A stretch of 64,000 bases of DNA, taken from assembly GCF_020169515.1 (NCBI RefSeq), contig NZ_JAHMHW010000019.1:1-64000 (forward strand), written 5' to 3'. The DNA comes from Paenibacillus vietnamensis. Lineage in GTDB: Bacteria > Bacillota > Bacilli > Paenibacillales > Paenibacillaceae. Both the position numbers and the translations under genes were made by a program. How positions within the stretch are numbered: the stretch's first letter is position 1; each line of letters opens with the position of its first letter. The notes under the pieces were generated by a model that had not been told where the DNA came from, ran no database searches, and saw only the letters and a list, made by a program, of their open reading frames with translations. Shown here piece after piece: positions 8,388 to 16,377 of this stretch.

Positions 8388-9329
8388 ATGAAAATATGGT
8401 TTTTGGGAACGGGGGCGGGCAGGCCTTCCAAACATCGGAACGTGACGGGAATTGCTCTGCAGCTGCCGGAGCCGGGCTGCGGCTGGTGGCTGTTCGATGC
8501 AGGAGAAGCGACACAGCACCAGCTTATGCGCACGCCGCTTAAGCTAAGCAAGCTGGAGGCGGTATTCGTGACCCATCTGCACGGCGATCATATTTACGGC
8601 CTGCCAGGCCTGCTGAGCAGCCGCTCCTTTGACGGTGGCGTCACTCCAGTTGCTTTGATCGGGCCGCCGGGAATTAAACATTATATGGAGACGATATTCG
8701 CGGTCAGCGGCACTCAGCTTGATTATGAGCTGACGATTCACGAGCTTCCGGCTGAGCATGAAGGCAGCGTGTTCGATAACGGACTGGTATCGGTCGAAGC
8801 AAAGCCGCTTGAGCACCGGGTGACCTGCTTCGGCTATCGTCTGACGGAGCGGGATCAGCCGGGGAAGCTGGATGCTGTAAAGCTCAGGGAGCTGGGCGTT
8901 CAGCCGGGCCCTGTCTATGGGCAGTTAAAAAACGGGCAGGCCGTCACGCTGCCGGATGGAAGGCTGATTCGTCCGGAAGAGGTGACCGGTGCACATTTGC
9001 CGGGCCGAATCGTGACGATTCTAGGAGATACAAAGCCGTGCGGTAATGCGGTGAAGCTTGCCGAAAACGCAAGCCTGCTGGTGCACGAGGCAACTTTTGC
9101 CGCAGGGCTGGAGGAAAAGGCGCATGAATTCGGTCACAGCACGACCCATGAGGCGGCGGCTGCGGCGGCTGCAGCTAAAGTCGGGCGTTTGGTGATGACG
9201 CATTTCAGCGGCCGGTACGGCAGCGAGGACCTTGCCATGCTGGAGCGGGAGGCTGCGAGCCGGTTTGAAGAAGTAACGGCCGCTGCCGACTTGATGATGA
9301 TCGAAATTACGCGGGAAACCACGAAGTAG
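8388..9329 (+). CDS. rnz: Ribonuclease Z, tRNA 3'-end endonuclease
   Basis: 313 residues with the beta-lactamase fold of RNase Z, which removes 3' trailers from tRNA precursors lacking an encoded CCA. The opening MKIWFLGTGAGRPSKHRNV is typical. The zinc motif HLHGDH lies near residue 64, later ligands include the Asp in GDTKPC and the His in MTHFSGRY, and the Ala-rich helix before the last motif matches family layout. It stands alone between terminators. Confidence 0.95.
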   Translation: MKIWFLGTGAGRPSKHRNVTGIALQLPEPGCGWWLFDAGEATQHQLMRTPLKLSKLEAVFVTHLHGDHIYGLPGLLSSRSFDGGVTPVALIGPPGIKHYMETIFAVSGTQLDYELTIHELPAEHEGSVFDNGLVSVEAKPLEHRVTCFGYRLTERDQPGKLDAVKLRELGVQPGPVYGQLKNGQAVTLPDGRLIRPEEVTGAHLPGRIVTILGDTKPCGNAVKLAENASLLVHEATFAAGLEEKAHEFGHSTTHEAAAAAAAAKVGRLVMTHFSGRYGSEDLAMLEREAASRFEEVTAAADLMMIEITRETTK

Positions 9330-9338
9330 TGAACGAAA

Positions 9339-9366
9339 ACGCGGCATGCGCATGCCGCGTTTTTTT
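9339..9366 (+). terminator. Intrinsic terminator after rnz
   Basis: ACGCGGCATGC is followed directly by its complement (9339-9360) and then six T residues. A textbook hairpin nine bases past the rnz stop. Confidence 0.92.
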
Positions 9367-9388
9367 GATTTTGCGGATGATAAATGAA

Positions 9389-9417
9389 TTGCAGACCGAA
9401 CATGTATTCTGTAGAAT
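9389..9417 (+). promoter_or_regulatory. mrfA promoter with a LexA-like box in the spacer
   Basis: -35 TTGCAG (9389-9394), 17-base spacer, -10 TAGAAT (9412-9417). The spacer contains CGAACATGTATTCT (9397-9410), which matches the Bacillus LexA consensus at 12 of 14 positions. The box sits in the same place relative to -35 as the one at yneA. SOS control is therefore inferred, not shown. Confidence 0.65.
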
Positions 9418-9451
9418 GAAAGAGAGGAACGTGGATTGGAGGGGGAGGACA

Positions 9452-11737
9452 ATGAACCGGTTTACGGGTAAAACCTCCGGACTTGCGGAATGGCTGGAGT
9501 ATTTGAAGGCTGATCCCGAGATTATGAATAACGTCACGCACTGGCGGACTATTCCGCCGCGGGAAGCAATGGCCGTCCCGCTGCCTGACGGACTGCACCC
9601 GGCTTGGAAGGAAGCGCTGCATTCAAGAGGAATCAGCGAATTATATACGCATCAAGCGGCGGCTTACCGCGCGGCGCGTGAAGGGAATCACGTCGTTGCT
9701 GTGACGCCTACGGCCTCCGGGAAGACGCTTTGCTATAATTTGCCCGTTATGCAATCGCTGCTGGAGAACGAAGAGGGGCGCGCCCTTTATTTGTTCCCGA
9801 CCAAGGCGCTCGCACAGGACCAGGTGGCCGAGCTGCAGGCGCTAGCCGATTTGATGGACGCGGGAATCAAGACCCATACGTATGACGGAGACACGCCGCC
9901 TACGGTTAGAACGGCGATCAGAAATGCGGGGCATATCGTCGTTACGAATCCCGATATGCTTCATTCCGCCATTTTGCCGCATCATACGAAGTGGGTCAAG
10001 CTGTTTGAGAATATTAAGTTTATCGTGATCGATGAGGTGCATGCTTACCGGGGGGTGTTCGGGAGCCATGTCGCCAACGTCATCCGCCGGCTGAAGCGCA
10101 TTTGCCGGTTTTACGGCTCGAAGCCGCAATTCATTTGCGCTTCAGCGACCATCGATAATCCCCGGGAGCATGCGGAAAGGCTGATCGGCGAAAAGGTTGC
10201 GCTGGTCGATAACAACGGCGCGCCGATGGGAGAGAAGCATTTCGTTTTTTATAATCCGCCCGTCGTCAACAAGCAGCTGGGAATTCGCAGAAGCAGCGTG
10301 CTCGAGACGAGAAAGCTGGCCGCCATGCTTCTGAAGCAGGGAGTGCAGACGATCGTGTTTGCAAGGAGCAGAGTGCGGGTAGAGCTTCTGCTTACCTATT
10401 TGCAGGAGCTTAACCGCGATAAGGTGAATGACAAGACGATCCGCGGCTACCGCGGCGGATACTTGCCGAAGCTGCGCCGCGAAATCGAGCGGGGACTCAG
10501 AAGCGGAGAAATCCGAGGCGTCGTCAGCACAAACGCGCTTGAGCTCGGTATCGACATCGGCCAACTGCAGGCATGCGTCCTGAACGGTTATCCGGGAACG
10601 ATCGCGAGCACGTGGCAGCAGTCCGGAAGGGCGGGGAGGCGACAGGAGAGCTCGGTCACCTTTATGGTGGCAAGCAGCAATCCGCTTGACCAATATATGA
10701 TTCAAAATCCGGATTTCTTCTTTAACCGGCCGCCCGAGCGGGCACTGATTCACCCTGACAATCTCCTCGTCTTGATCGATCATGTCAAATGCGCCGCCTA
10801 CGAGCTTCCTTTCGAGCAAGGAGAGCAATTCGGGTCCGAGCCGCTGGAGGACATGATGGAATTTCTCGTCGAGGAGAAGGTCCTTCACCGGGCCGGAGGA
10901 AGATGGTATTGGATGGAGCAATCCTTTCCCGCCCATAACATTTCGCTCCGGACGGCCGCACAGGAAAACTTCGTCATTATCGACCTGACAAACGGCAGCC
11001 GCGTGCTTGGCGAGGTCGACCGCTTCGGCGCACCGACGCTGATCCATGAGGAAGCGATCTACCTGCACGAGGGCGTACAGTACCAGGTGGAAAAGCTGGA
11101 TTACCCGGAAAAGAAAGCTTACGTGCGTGAAGTTAGCGTCGATTATTACACCGATGCGAATCTTGCCGTGGAGCTGAAGGTGCTCCATGTCGACAAGGAA
11201 CGGGAATCCGGCGAAATTGTCAGGCAGTACGGCGAGCTGACCGTTAACGCAAAACCGACGATTTTCAAAAAAATAAAGCTTCGGACCCATGAGAATATCG
11301 GCTCAGGCCCGATTCACCTGCCGGAGGAAGAACTGCATACAAGCGGGTATTGGTTCTCGTTCAGCGAAGAAGCCGCCGCGCGAAAGAGCAAAAACGAAAT
11401 GCAGTTCGCGCTGCTCGGCATTGCAAACGTCCTTGTTCATATCGCGCCGTTGTATCTGATGTGCGATCCGTTTGACATCCGCGTCGTCCCGCAGGTTAAG
11501 GCGGTCCATACTCAAAAGCCGACTATCTACTTTTATGACAGGTATCCCGGGGGGATCGGACTCAGCGAGCGTTTGTTCGAGGTGCATGACGAGCTGCTCC
11601 AGCAGGCGAAATCGCATATCCGGTCCTGCAGCTGCCTTAGCGGCTGTCCGGCTTGCGTCGGGCCGATCGAGGAGGTCGGTCTGCTCGGAAAGCAGCAGGC
11701 TCTAGAGCTGCTTAAAGAAGCGGAGGGAGTGCGATGA
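9452..11737 (+). CDS. mrfA: MrfA (YprA) DEXH-box helicase, mitomycin repair
   Basis: 761 residues. An SF2 helicase core has Walker A TPTASGKT, the DEVH box in IDEVHAYRG, motif III ASATI and motif VI QQSGRAGRR. A DUF1998-type C-terminal region follows, with a four-cysteine zinc cluster (CSCLSGCPAC) near the end. In B. subtilis MrfA is a 3'-5' helicase that works with MrfB in mitomycin C adduct repair independent of UvrABC. The start at 9452 follows GGGGGAGG; an upstream ATG-less extension to 9329 overlaps the rnz terminator and is rejected. It overlaps mrfB by four bases (ATGA), so the two are translationally coupled. Confidence 0.93.
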   Translation: MNRFTGKTSGLAEWLEYLKADPEIMNNVTHWRTIPPREAMAVPLPDGLHPAWKEALHSRGISELYTHQAAAYRAAREGNHVVAVTPTASGKTLCYNLPVMQSLLENEEGRALYLFPTKALAQDQVAELQALADLMDAGIKTHTYDGDTPPTVRTAIRNAGHIVVTNPDMLHSAILPHHTKWVKLFENIKFIVIDEVHAYRGVFGSHVANVIRRLKRICRFYGSKPQFICASATIDNPREHAERLIGEKVALVDNNGAPMGEKHFVFYNPPVVNKQLGIRRSSVLETRKLAAMLLKQGVQTIVFARSRVRVELLLTYLQELNRDKVNDKTIRGYRGGYLPKLRREIERGLRSGEIRGVVSTNALELGIDIGQLQACVLNGYPGTIASTWQQSGRAGRRQESSVTFMVASSNPLDQYMIQNPDFFFNRPPERALIHPDNLLVLIDHVKCAAYELPFEQGEQFGSEPLEDMMEFLVEEKVLHRAGGRWYWMEQSFPAHNISLRTAAQENFVIIDLTNGSRVLGEVDRFGAPTLIHEEAIYLHEGVQYQVEKLDYPEKKAYVREVSVDYYTDANLAVELKVLHVDKERESGEIVRQYGELTVNAKPTIFKKIKLRTHENIGSGPIHLPEEELHTSGYWFSFSEEAAARKSKNEMQFALLGIANVLVHIAPLYLMCDPFDIRVVPQVKAVHTQKPTIYFYDRYPGGIGLSERLFEVHDELLQQAKSHIRSCSCLSGCPACVGPIEEVGLLGKQQALELLKEAEGVR

Positions 11738-13035
11738 GCGGCTTAAGGGACAGGATGAACCGTCTGCGGGGCGAAGCTTCAGCCAAGGATACTCCGCCGG
11801 TTCAAAACCTTTCAGCAGTTGAAGAGCCTGCAATGGAAATCGCGGAGTCCGAAAGGCTGTCCCCCGATTGGGAAGAGATCGGCGTGAAGCTTCACGTTCA
11901 TGAGATAGGAAGCTTCCTGATCCGCAAAACCGTCTATCAGGCCGATCATTATCACGGCTTGCATGCGCTGGGCGAGCTCGACGCCGCTTCAGCGGGCTTG
12001 GCCTCTTTTCACCCCGGTGCACCGAATGGAGCAGCTTCAGAGCGGATTTTATTCCTTGATCTGGAGACGACCGGACTTGGTGTAGGGGCGGGAAATGTGC
12101 CTTTCATGATCGGTATCGGATATGTGAAGAACGGTCAATACGTCATTGAACAGACGATTATTCGGCATCCGGCCGAAGAAAGAGCGATGCTCGCTTATTT
12201 AACGGAAAAGCTCACAGACTTTGAATACCTGGCGACCTATAACGGCAAAACCTTCGACTGGCCGCTTGTCCAAAGCAGGCTCATTATGAACGGGCTCGGC
12301 CGCAACATTTGGGAGCCCAAGCATCTTGACTTTCTCCATCCTGCCCGCTCAATTTGGCGCAACACACTCGCCTCCTGCAGACTCAGTCACGTCGAGGAGG
12401 AGAGGCTTGGCATTCGCCGCGAGGACGACGTGCCGGGCTCCTTGGCGCCGCAGCTTTATTTTCAATTTTTGGCGGACGGCAATCCGGCACCGCTTGAAGG
12501 CGTATTCCGTCACAACGAAACGGATATGCTGTCGCTTGCCTGCCTGGCGATCCGGTTCGGGCATTTATTAAACGGCACGATCAGCAGTTACATTCCGCTG
12601 CCTGAAGAGCCCGAAGAGCTGGTTCGGACGGGAATTTGGCTGGAGAAAATGGGCAGATATGAGCTGACCGGAAACCTGTACCATTTAGCGGAAAATTCGG
12701 AAGCGGCAAAGCCGTCGACGCTGCTGATGCTGGCCGCCCGGGACAAGAAAGCTGGAAATTGGAATCGGGCTGTGTTATTGTGGCAGAAGGCCGTTTTGCG
12801 CTCGAATCAGCATTTCGGCGCTTCTGCGCTGGAAGCGAGCATTGAGCTCGCCATGTATTACGAACATAAGCTTAAGGATTACGGGGCGGCGCTGGCCTAT
12901 GCCAGCACGGCGTTCGAGCATATTCAGCAATCCTCAAGGCTCACCCGTTTGGACTCGAAGAAACGGTCCGAGCTGGATGCGCTTAGAAACCGGATGGCCC
13001 GGTTAAACCGCAAGCGGGAAAAGCAGCTTTTATAA
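11734..13035 (+). CDS. mrfB: MrfB (YprB) DEDD exonuclease, mitomycin repair
   Basis: 433 residues. A ribonuclease-H-like exonuclease domain (about 105-275) shows the acidic residues expected of DEDD nucleases: LDLETTG, the Asp in YNGKTFDWPL, and the Asp in HNETDML. The C-terminal 140 residues are helical repeats resembling TPRs. In B. subtilis MrfB is the nuclease partner of MrfA. The gene starts inside the mrfA stop codon overlap and shares its promoter, including the candidate LexA box. Confidence 0.9.
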   Translation: MSGLRDRMNRLRGEASAKDTPPVQNLSAVEEPAMEIAESERLSPDWEEIGVKLHVHEIGSFLIRKTVYQADHYHGLHALGELDAASAGLASFHPGAPNGAASERILFLDLETTGLGVGAGNVPFMIGIGYVKNGQYVIEQTIIRHPAEERAMLAYLTEKLTDFEYLATYNGKTFDWPLVQSRLIMNGLGRNIWEPKHLDFLHPARSIWRNTLASCRLSHVEEERLGIRREDDVPGSLAPQLYFQFLADGNPAPLEGVFRHNETDMLSLACLAIRFGHLLNGTISSYIPLPEEPEELVRTGIWLEKMGRYELTGNLYHLAENSEAAKPSTLLMLAARDKKAGNWNRAVLLWQKAVLRSNQHFGASALEASIELAMYYEHKLKDYGAALAYASTAFEHIQQSSRLTRLDSKKRSELDALRNRMARLNRKREKQLL

Positions 13036-13097
13036 GGTAATCGTAAAGCTGTTCACATAATATTTACGTCAGATTAGAGCGCAGGGGAGATGCAGCA

Positions 13098-13910
13098 ATG
13101 TCGATACAATTGCCCGCGATGCGCGGTTTGCTTATTGATTTGGACGGCACGCTTTACCATGGTACGAAACGGATCGAGGGTGCCGATACTCTAATTACTT
13201 ATTTGCGGGAAACGGAGCTGCCGTTTCGGTTCGTGACGAATAATTCCTCCGCCACGCCTGAAGAGGTTGCGAAGCGGCTTGCCGATATGGGCATTTCCGC
13301 AGAGCCGGCAGAGGTATGCACCTCTGCGCAGGCGGCCTCCGGATACATTGCGGGGAAGCGCCCCGGCGCATCCGTATTTGCGATAGGCGAGAAAGGGCTG
13401 CTGGAAGCCGTGCGGGGTGCAGGCCTCACACTGACGGAGGAGAAGCCGGATTTTGTCCTGCAGGGAATAGACCGGTTCTTCACTTACGAGCGATTGGCCA
13501 AGGCTGTCCGTCATATTCATGAGGGTGCGGCATACGTATTGACTAATCCGGATTTGCTGCTGCCATCGACAGACGGTCTTATTCCGGGGGCGGGCTCAAT
13601 CGGGGCCATGTTGACTGCGGCGGGAGGCAAGGAGCCCGTTCTGATCGGCAAACCTTCGCAAATTTTAATGGATTACTCGTTAAAAAGCATCGGACTTACA
13701 GCCGGCGAGACTTGGGTCGTCGGGGACAATATGGCAACGGACATTGCCTTCGGCAAATCCGCCGGCTGCGGAACGGTTCTTGTCTTAACGGGTCTGACCA
13801 CCTTGAAGAATATAGATAACTATATGAAGCAAGCCGGCTGCGAACCGGATATGATATGTCATCAATTAGACGAGCTGCGTTCCTATATTTCCGATCGCAG
13901 AGGAATATAG
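13098..13910 (+). CDS. HAD-IIA family phosphatase, NagD/YutF-like
   Basis: 270 residues. Motif I LIDLDGTLYHG (about 12-22), motif II VTNNSS, Lys in IGKPSQILM and GDNMATDIAFG give a complete HAD-IIA enzyme with the C2 cap between motifs II and III. Relatives such as YutF and NagD dephosphorylate sugar phosphates and nucleotides. The start follows GGGGAGATGCAGCA. The Fpg-like gene begins 40 bases later, so co-transcription is likely. Confidence 0.88.
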   Translation: MSIQLPAMRGLLIDLDGTLYHGTKRIEGADTLITYLRETELPFRFVTNNSSATPEEVAKRLADMGISAEPAEVCTSAQAASGYIAGKRPGASVFAIGEKGLLEAVRGAGLTLTEEKPDFVLQGIDRFFTYERLAKAVRHIHEGAAYVLTNPDLLLPSTDGLIPGAGSIGAMLTAAGGKEPVLIGKPSQILMDYSLKSIGLTAGETWVVGDNMATDIAFGKSAGCGTVLVLTGLTTLKNIDNYMKQAGCEPDMICHQLDELRSYISDRRGI

Positions 13911-13950
13911 GCGGAACGAACCGGGAGCTAGAGGAAGGAAGAATTATTTC

Positions 13951-14763
13951 ATGCAGGAACTACCTGAACTGGACCATTACCGGAATTTATTGGCGGACAA
14001 TTTTTCCGGTGCACAAATAACCGCAATCGATATCAGGAATGAAAAAGCGTTCCAAGTCAGCGAAGAAACAATAACGAGGGAGCTAATCGGTTCCATCGTA
14101 TGGTATATTGAACGCCGTTCCAAATATTTGCTGTTTCATCTGGATAACGGCAGACGTCTTCGCCTTTCATTGCATCAAGGCGCCTACCTTTACAGCGGCA
14201 GCGAGGAGGAGCGGCCGGGTAAAGCTGCGCAGGTCCAAATCCGTTTTGGAAGCCGGATCTTGTATTTTATCGGGCTTCGGCTAAACGATCTGCAGCTTCT
14301 CTCGGCCAGGGAGGTTGAAGAGCAGCTGGCCACCCATAGTCCCGATCCGTTCCATAAGCAATTAACACTGGACCGATTCATCGAACGTTTCGCCAGAAAA
14401 CGCGGGCCGATCAAATCGGCATTGATGGATCAGTCGGTCATTACGGGCATCGGAACCGTCTATTCGGATGAGATTTGTTATTCCGCCGCCGTCCGGCCCG
14501 ATACAAAAATTCCCGATCTGAGCCGTGAGCAATGGGAAGGATTGTATAATTCGGTGCATAAAATATTAAAGGAAGCGGTTTCATTTGGCGGTACGGGTGA
14601 GCATCCCTTCAGCGCAGACGATACGGTGACCGGAGGGTATGCTGCTCGGCTTCATGTGTATAACCGCGAAGGCCAGACATGCTCCGAATCGGGCGCAGTG
14701 GTCGAGAAAATCGATGTGTCGGGACGTGCTGCATATTACTGTCCGGAATATCAGAAGAGCTGA
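13951..14763 (+). CDS. Fpg/Nei-family DNA glycosylase-like protein, divergent
   Basis: 270 residues with the Fpg/Nei layout: N-terminal beta sandwich, H2TH region (about residues 145-215, RGPIKSALMDQSVITGIGTVYSDE) and a zinc-finger-like end. Canonical enzymes begin M-P-E-L-P-E and use Pro2 as Schiff-base nucleophile; here the start is M-Q-E-L-P-E, so Pro2 is Gln while Glu3 and Lys58 remain. In the finger the four cysteines are reduced to two (CSES, then YCPEY), though the DNA-contacting Arg in SGRAAYYC remains. It may be a non-catalytic DNA-binding paralogue, or use another nucleophile. The family assignment is firm; activity is doubtful. Confidence 0.85.
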   Translation: MQELPELDHYRNLLADNFSGAQITAIDIRNEKAFQVSEETITRELIGSIVWYIERRSKYLLFHLDNGRRLRLSLHQGAYLYSGSEEERPGKAAQVQIRFGSRILYFIGLRLNDLQLLSAREVEEQLATHSPDPFHKQLTLDRFIERFARKRGPIKSALMDQSVITGIGTVYSDEICYSAAVRPDTKIPDLSREQWEGLYNSVHKILKEAVSFGGTGEHPFSADDTVTGGYAARLHVYNREGQTCSESGAVVEKIDVSGRAAYYCPEYQKS

Positions 14764-14886
14764 TGAAATGAATGCGCCGGAGCGGTCCGGCGGCGGAAAT
14801 GCCAGCCCGATTAACGGCTGCAAGACATGTGTCATTGGGACCTGAGCAGTTGCCTTTGAATCTTACTAATGAACGGGGGATTCTGG

Positions 14887-15222
14887 ATGATTCATGTTTA
14901 TTTGGATGATTACCGCGACTGTCCGAGAGGATTCGTATTAGCGAGCAATGCGGAGGAATGCAAGCAGCTGATTGATCACGAGAAGGTGGATATTTTATCC
15001 CTGGATTTCGATCTTGGCTGGGCTCAGCCGACCGGCTACGAGGTCGTCAGACATATCGTAGAAACCGGCCGCTACCCGGAACGTATTTATTTCCATACAT
15101 CGAGCTACTCCGGCCGGATTCAAATGTATCATACTTTGGCAGCAAACGCACCGGAAAGTACAAAGTTGTTTAACGGTCCGATGCCTGACTCCTTGTTAAT
15201 GGAGATAGCCAATCATTCATAA
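14887..15222 (+). CDS. Receiver-like protein, cyclic-phosphate-processing type
   Basis: 111 residues. The opening VYLDDYRDCPRGF with a second acidic strand (ILSLDFDLG) is characteristic of the degenerate receiver-fold proteins named cyclic-phosphate processing receiver (cREC). The fold is response-regulator-like but there is no output domain. Such proteins are proposed to act on RNA or nucleotide cyclic-phosphate ends; no RNA ligase gene lies beside it here. The ATG at 14887, six bases after GGGGGA, is preferred over one at 14869. Confidence 0.7.
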   Translation: MIHVYLDDYRDCPRGFVLASNAEECKQLIDHEKVDILSLDFDLGWAQPTGYEVVRHIVETGRYPERIYFHTSSYSGRIQMYHTLAANAPESTKLFNGPMPDSLLMEIANHS

Positions 15223-15286
15223 CCATGTATGTTAGTGTTATAATAGATCGACCTTATATACTTTAAATTGAAAGAGGCATTGAATA

Positions 15287-16303
15287 GTGAGTCAATGGAT
15301 TGGAACGGCTAATCAGCAATATGCGCCATATGCAATGGAGGAGCTGCGGAGGCTGCTCGAAGGAGCGGGATTCACGCAGCTGGCCCCCGGAGAAGTGTTT
15401 TTAATGAATAGCCCTCTTGGCCGGGAGGAAACGCTTCAGACCATTCACCGGAACGAACCGATATTTTTGCGGCATGTGCAGCCCGTCGACCGTACGATCG
15501 AAATTGAGGGGAATGCCTCCGATTTGGAACGGTTATCGGACATGGTCAGGCATGCGGTGCTGACGTTCGAGTATAAACGGACGGCGGTGCATGTGCGGAG
15601 AACTTCAAAGACGGCATTCGTTTATTCGGCCGCCGATACGAAAGCCGTACTCGATGCCGTCCTTGAAGAGATAGACGCAGAACCCGTCGTTCAGGATCCG
15701 GAAGTCATAATCGCGATTTACGCGGCTGACAAAGAGCTGTATATCGGCTTCGGCACGCCGCGGGACATGCTGTCCGATTGGCCGGGCGGCTCCGTCCGCT
15801 TTCAGCGCGAGGAAGGGCAAATATCGCGGGCCAAATTCAAGCTGCTCGAGGCGGAGAGGACCTTCGGTCTTCAATATGCGAAGCATCAGCAGGCGCTCGA
15901 CATCGGCGCGGCGCCGGGTGGATGGACCTCATTGCTGCTGGAGCGGGGACTGAGGGTAACGGCCGTCGATCCGGCGGAGCTTCATCCTTCTTTATTCGCT
16001 TACCCTACTCTGACTTATTTGAAAAGCAATGCATCCGACGCTAAGCTGAAGGATGATACTTACGATCTGCTCGTCTGCGATATGAGCTGGAGTCCGATGC
16101 AGATGTGCAGACTGATTCTCGATCTGGAGTCGGCTTTGAAAAAAGGCGCAACGGCGATCATTACCGTAAAGCTCATGCACCGCAAGCCACTGCAAACGAT
16201 ACGGGACGTCGTATCCAGGCTTTCTACGGAGTTTGTGCTTCAAAAAGCCAAGCAGCTCTTCCATAACCGCGAAGAAATTACGCTGCATCTAACGAAAAAA
16301 TAA
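15287..16303 (+). CDS. FtsJ/RlmM-like SAM-dependent RNA methyltransferase
   Basis: 338 residues. The N-terminal half is THUMP-like (about 1-165); the C-terminal half is an FtsJ-type Rossmann domain with SAM motif DIGAAPGGWTSLL near residue 206. The K-D-K-E catalytic set of 2'-O-ribose methyltransferases can be read: Lys in SRAKFKLLE, Asp in CDMSW, Lys in TVKLMH and Glu in REEITLHL. It resembles RlmM, which modifies 23S rRNA, but the exact target is not certain. The start is GTG behind GAAAGAGG. Confidence 0.85.
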   Translation: MSQWIGTANQQYAPYAMEELRRLLEGAGFTQLAPGEVFLMNSPLGREETLQTIHRNEPIFLRHVQPVDRTIEIEGNASDLERLSDMVRHAVLTFEYKRTAVHVRRTSKTAFVYSAADTKAVLDAVLEEIDAEPVVQDPEVIIAIYAADKELYIGFGTPRDMLSDWPGGSVRFQREEGQISRAKFKLLEAERTFGLQYAKHQQALDIGAAPGGWTSLLLERGLRVTAVDPAELHPSLFAYPTLTYLKSNASDAKLKDDTYDLLVCDMSWSPMQMCRLILDLESALKKGATAIITVKLMHRKPLQTIRDVVSRLSTEFVLQKAKQLFHNREEITLHLTKK

Positions 16304-16308
16304 CCCCC

Positions 16309-16340
16309 AGAGCGGCCTTCTCCGAAGGGCGCTCTTCATT
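16309..16340 (+). terminator. Terminator-like hairpin after the methyltransferase
   Basis: AGAGCGGCCTTC and GAAGGGCGCTCT pair across a short loop with one mismatch, followed by TCATTTT. Confidence 0.6.
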
Positions 16341-16377
16341 TTCGACATCTAGTGAAGCATGACGGAGGCGATACCAA

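Noticed and set aside
10142..11290. 382-codon minus-strand ORF opposite mrfA
   Set aside because: Shadow of the helicase gene, no homology and no start signal.
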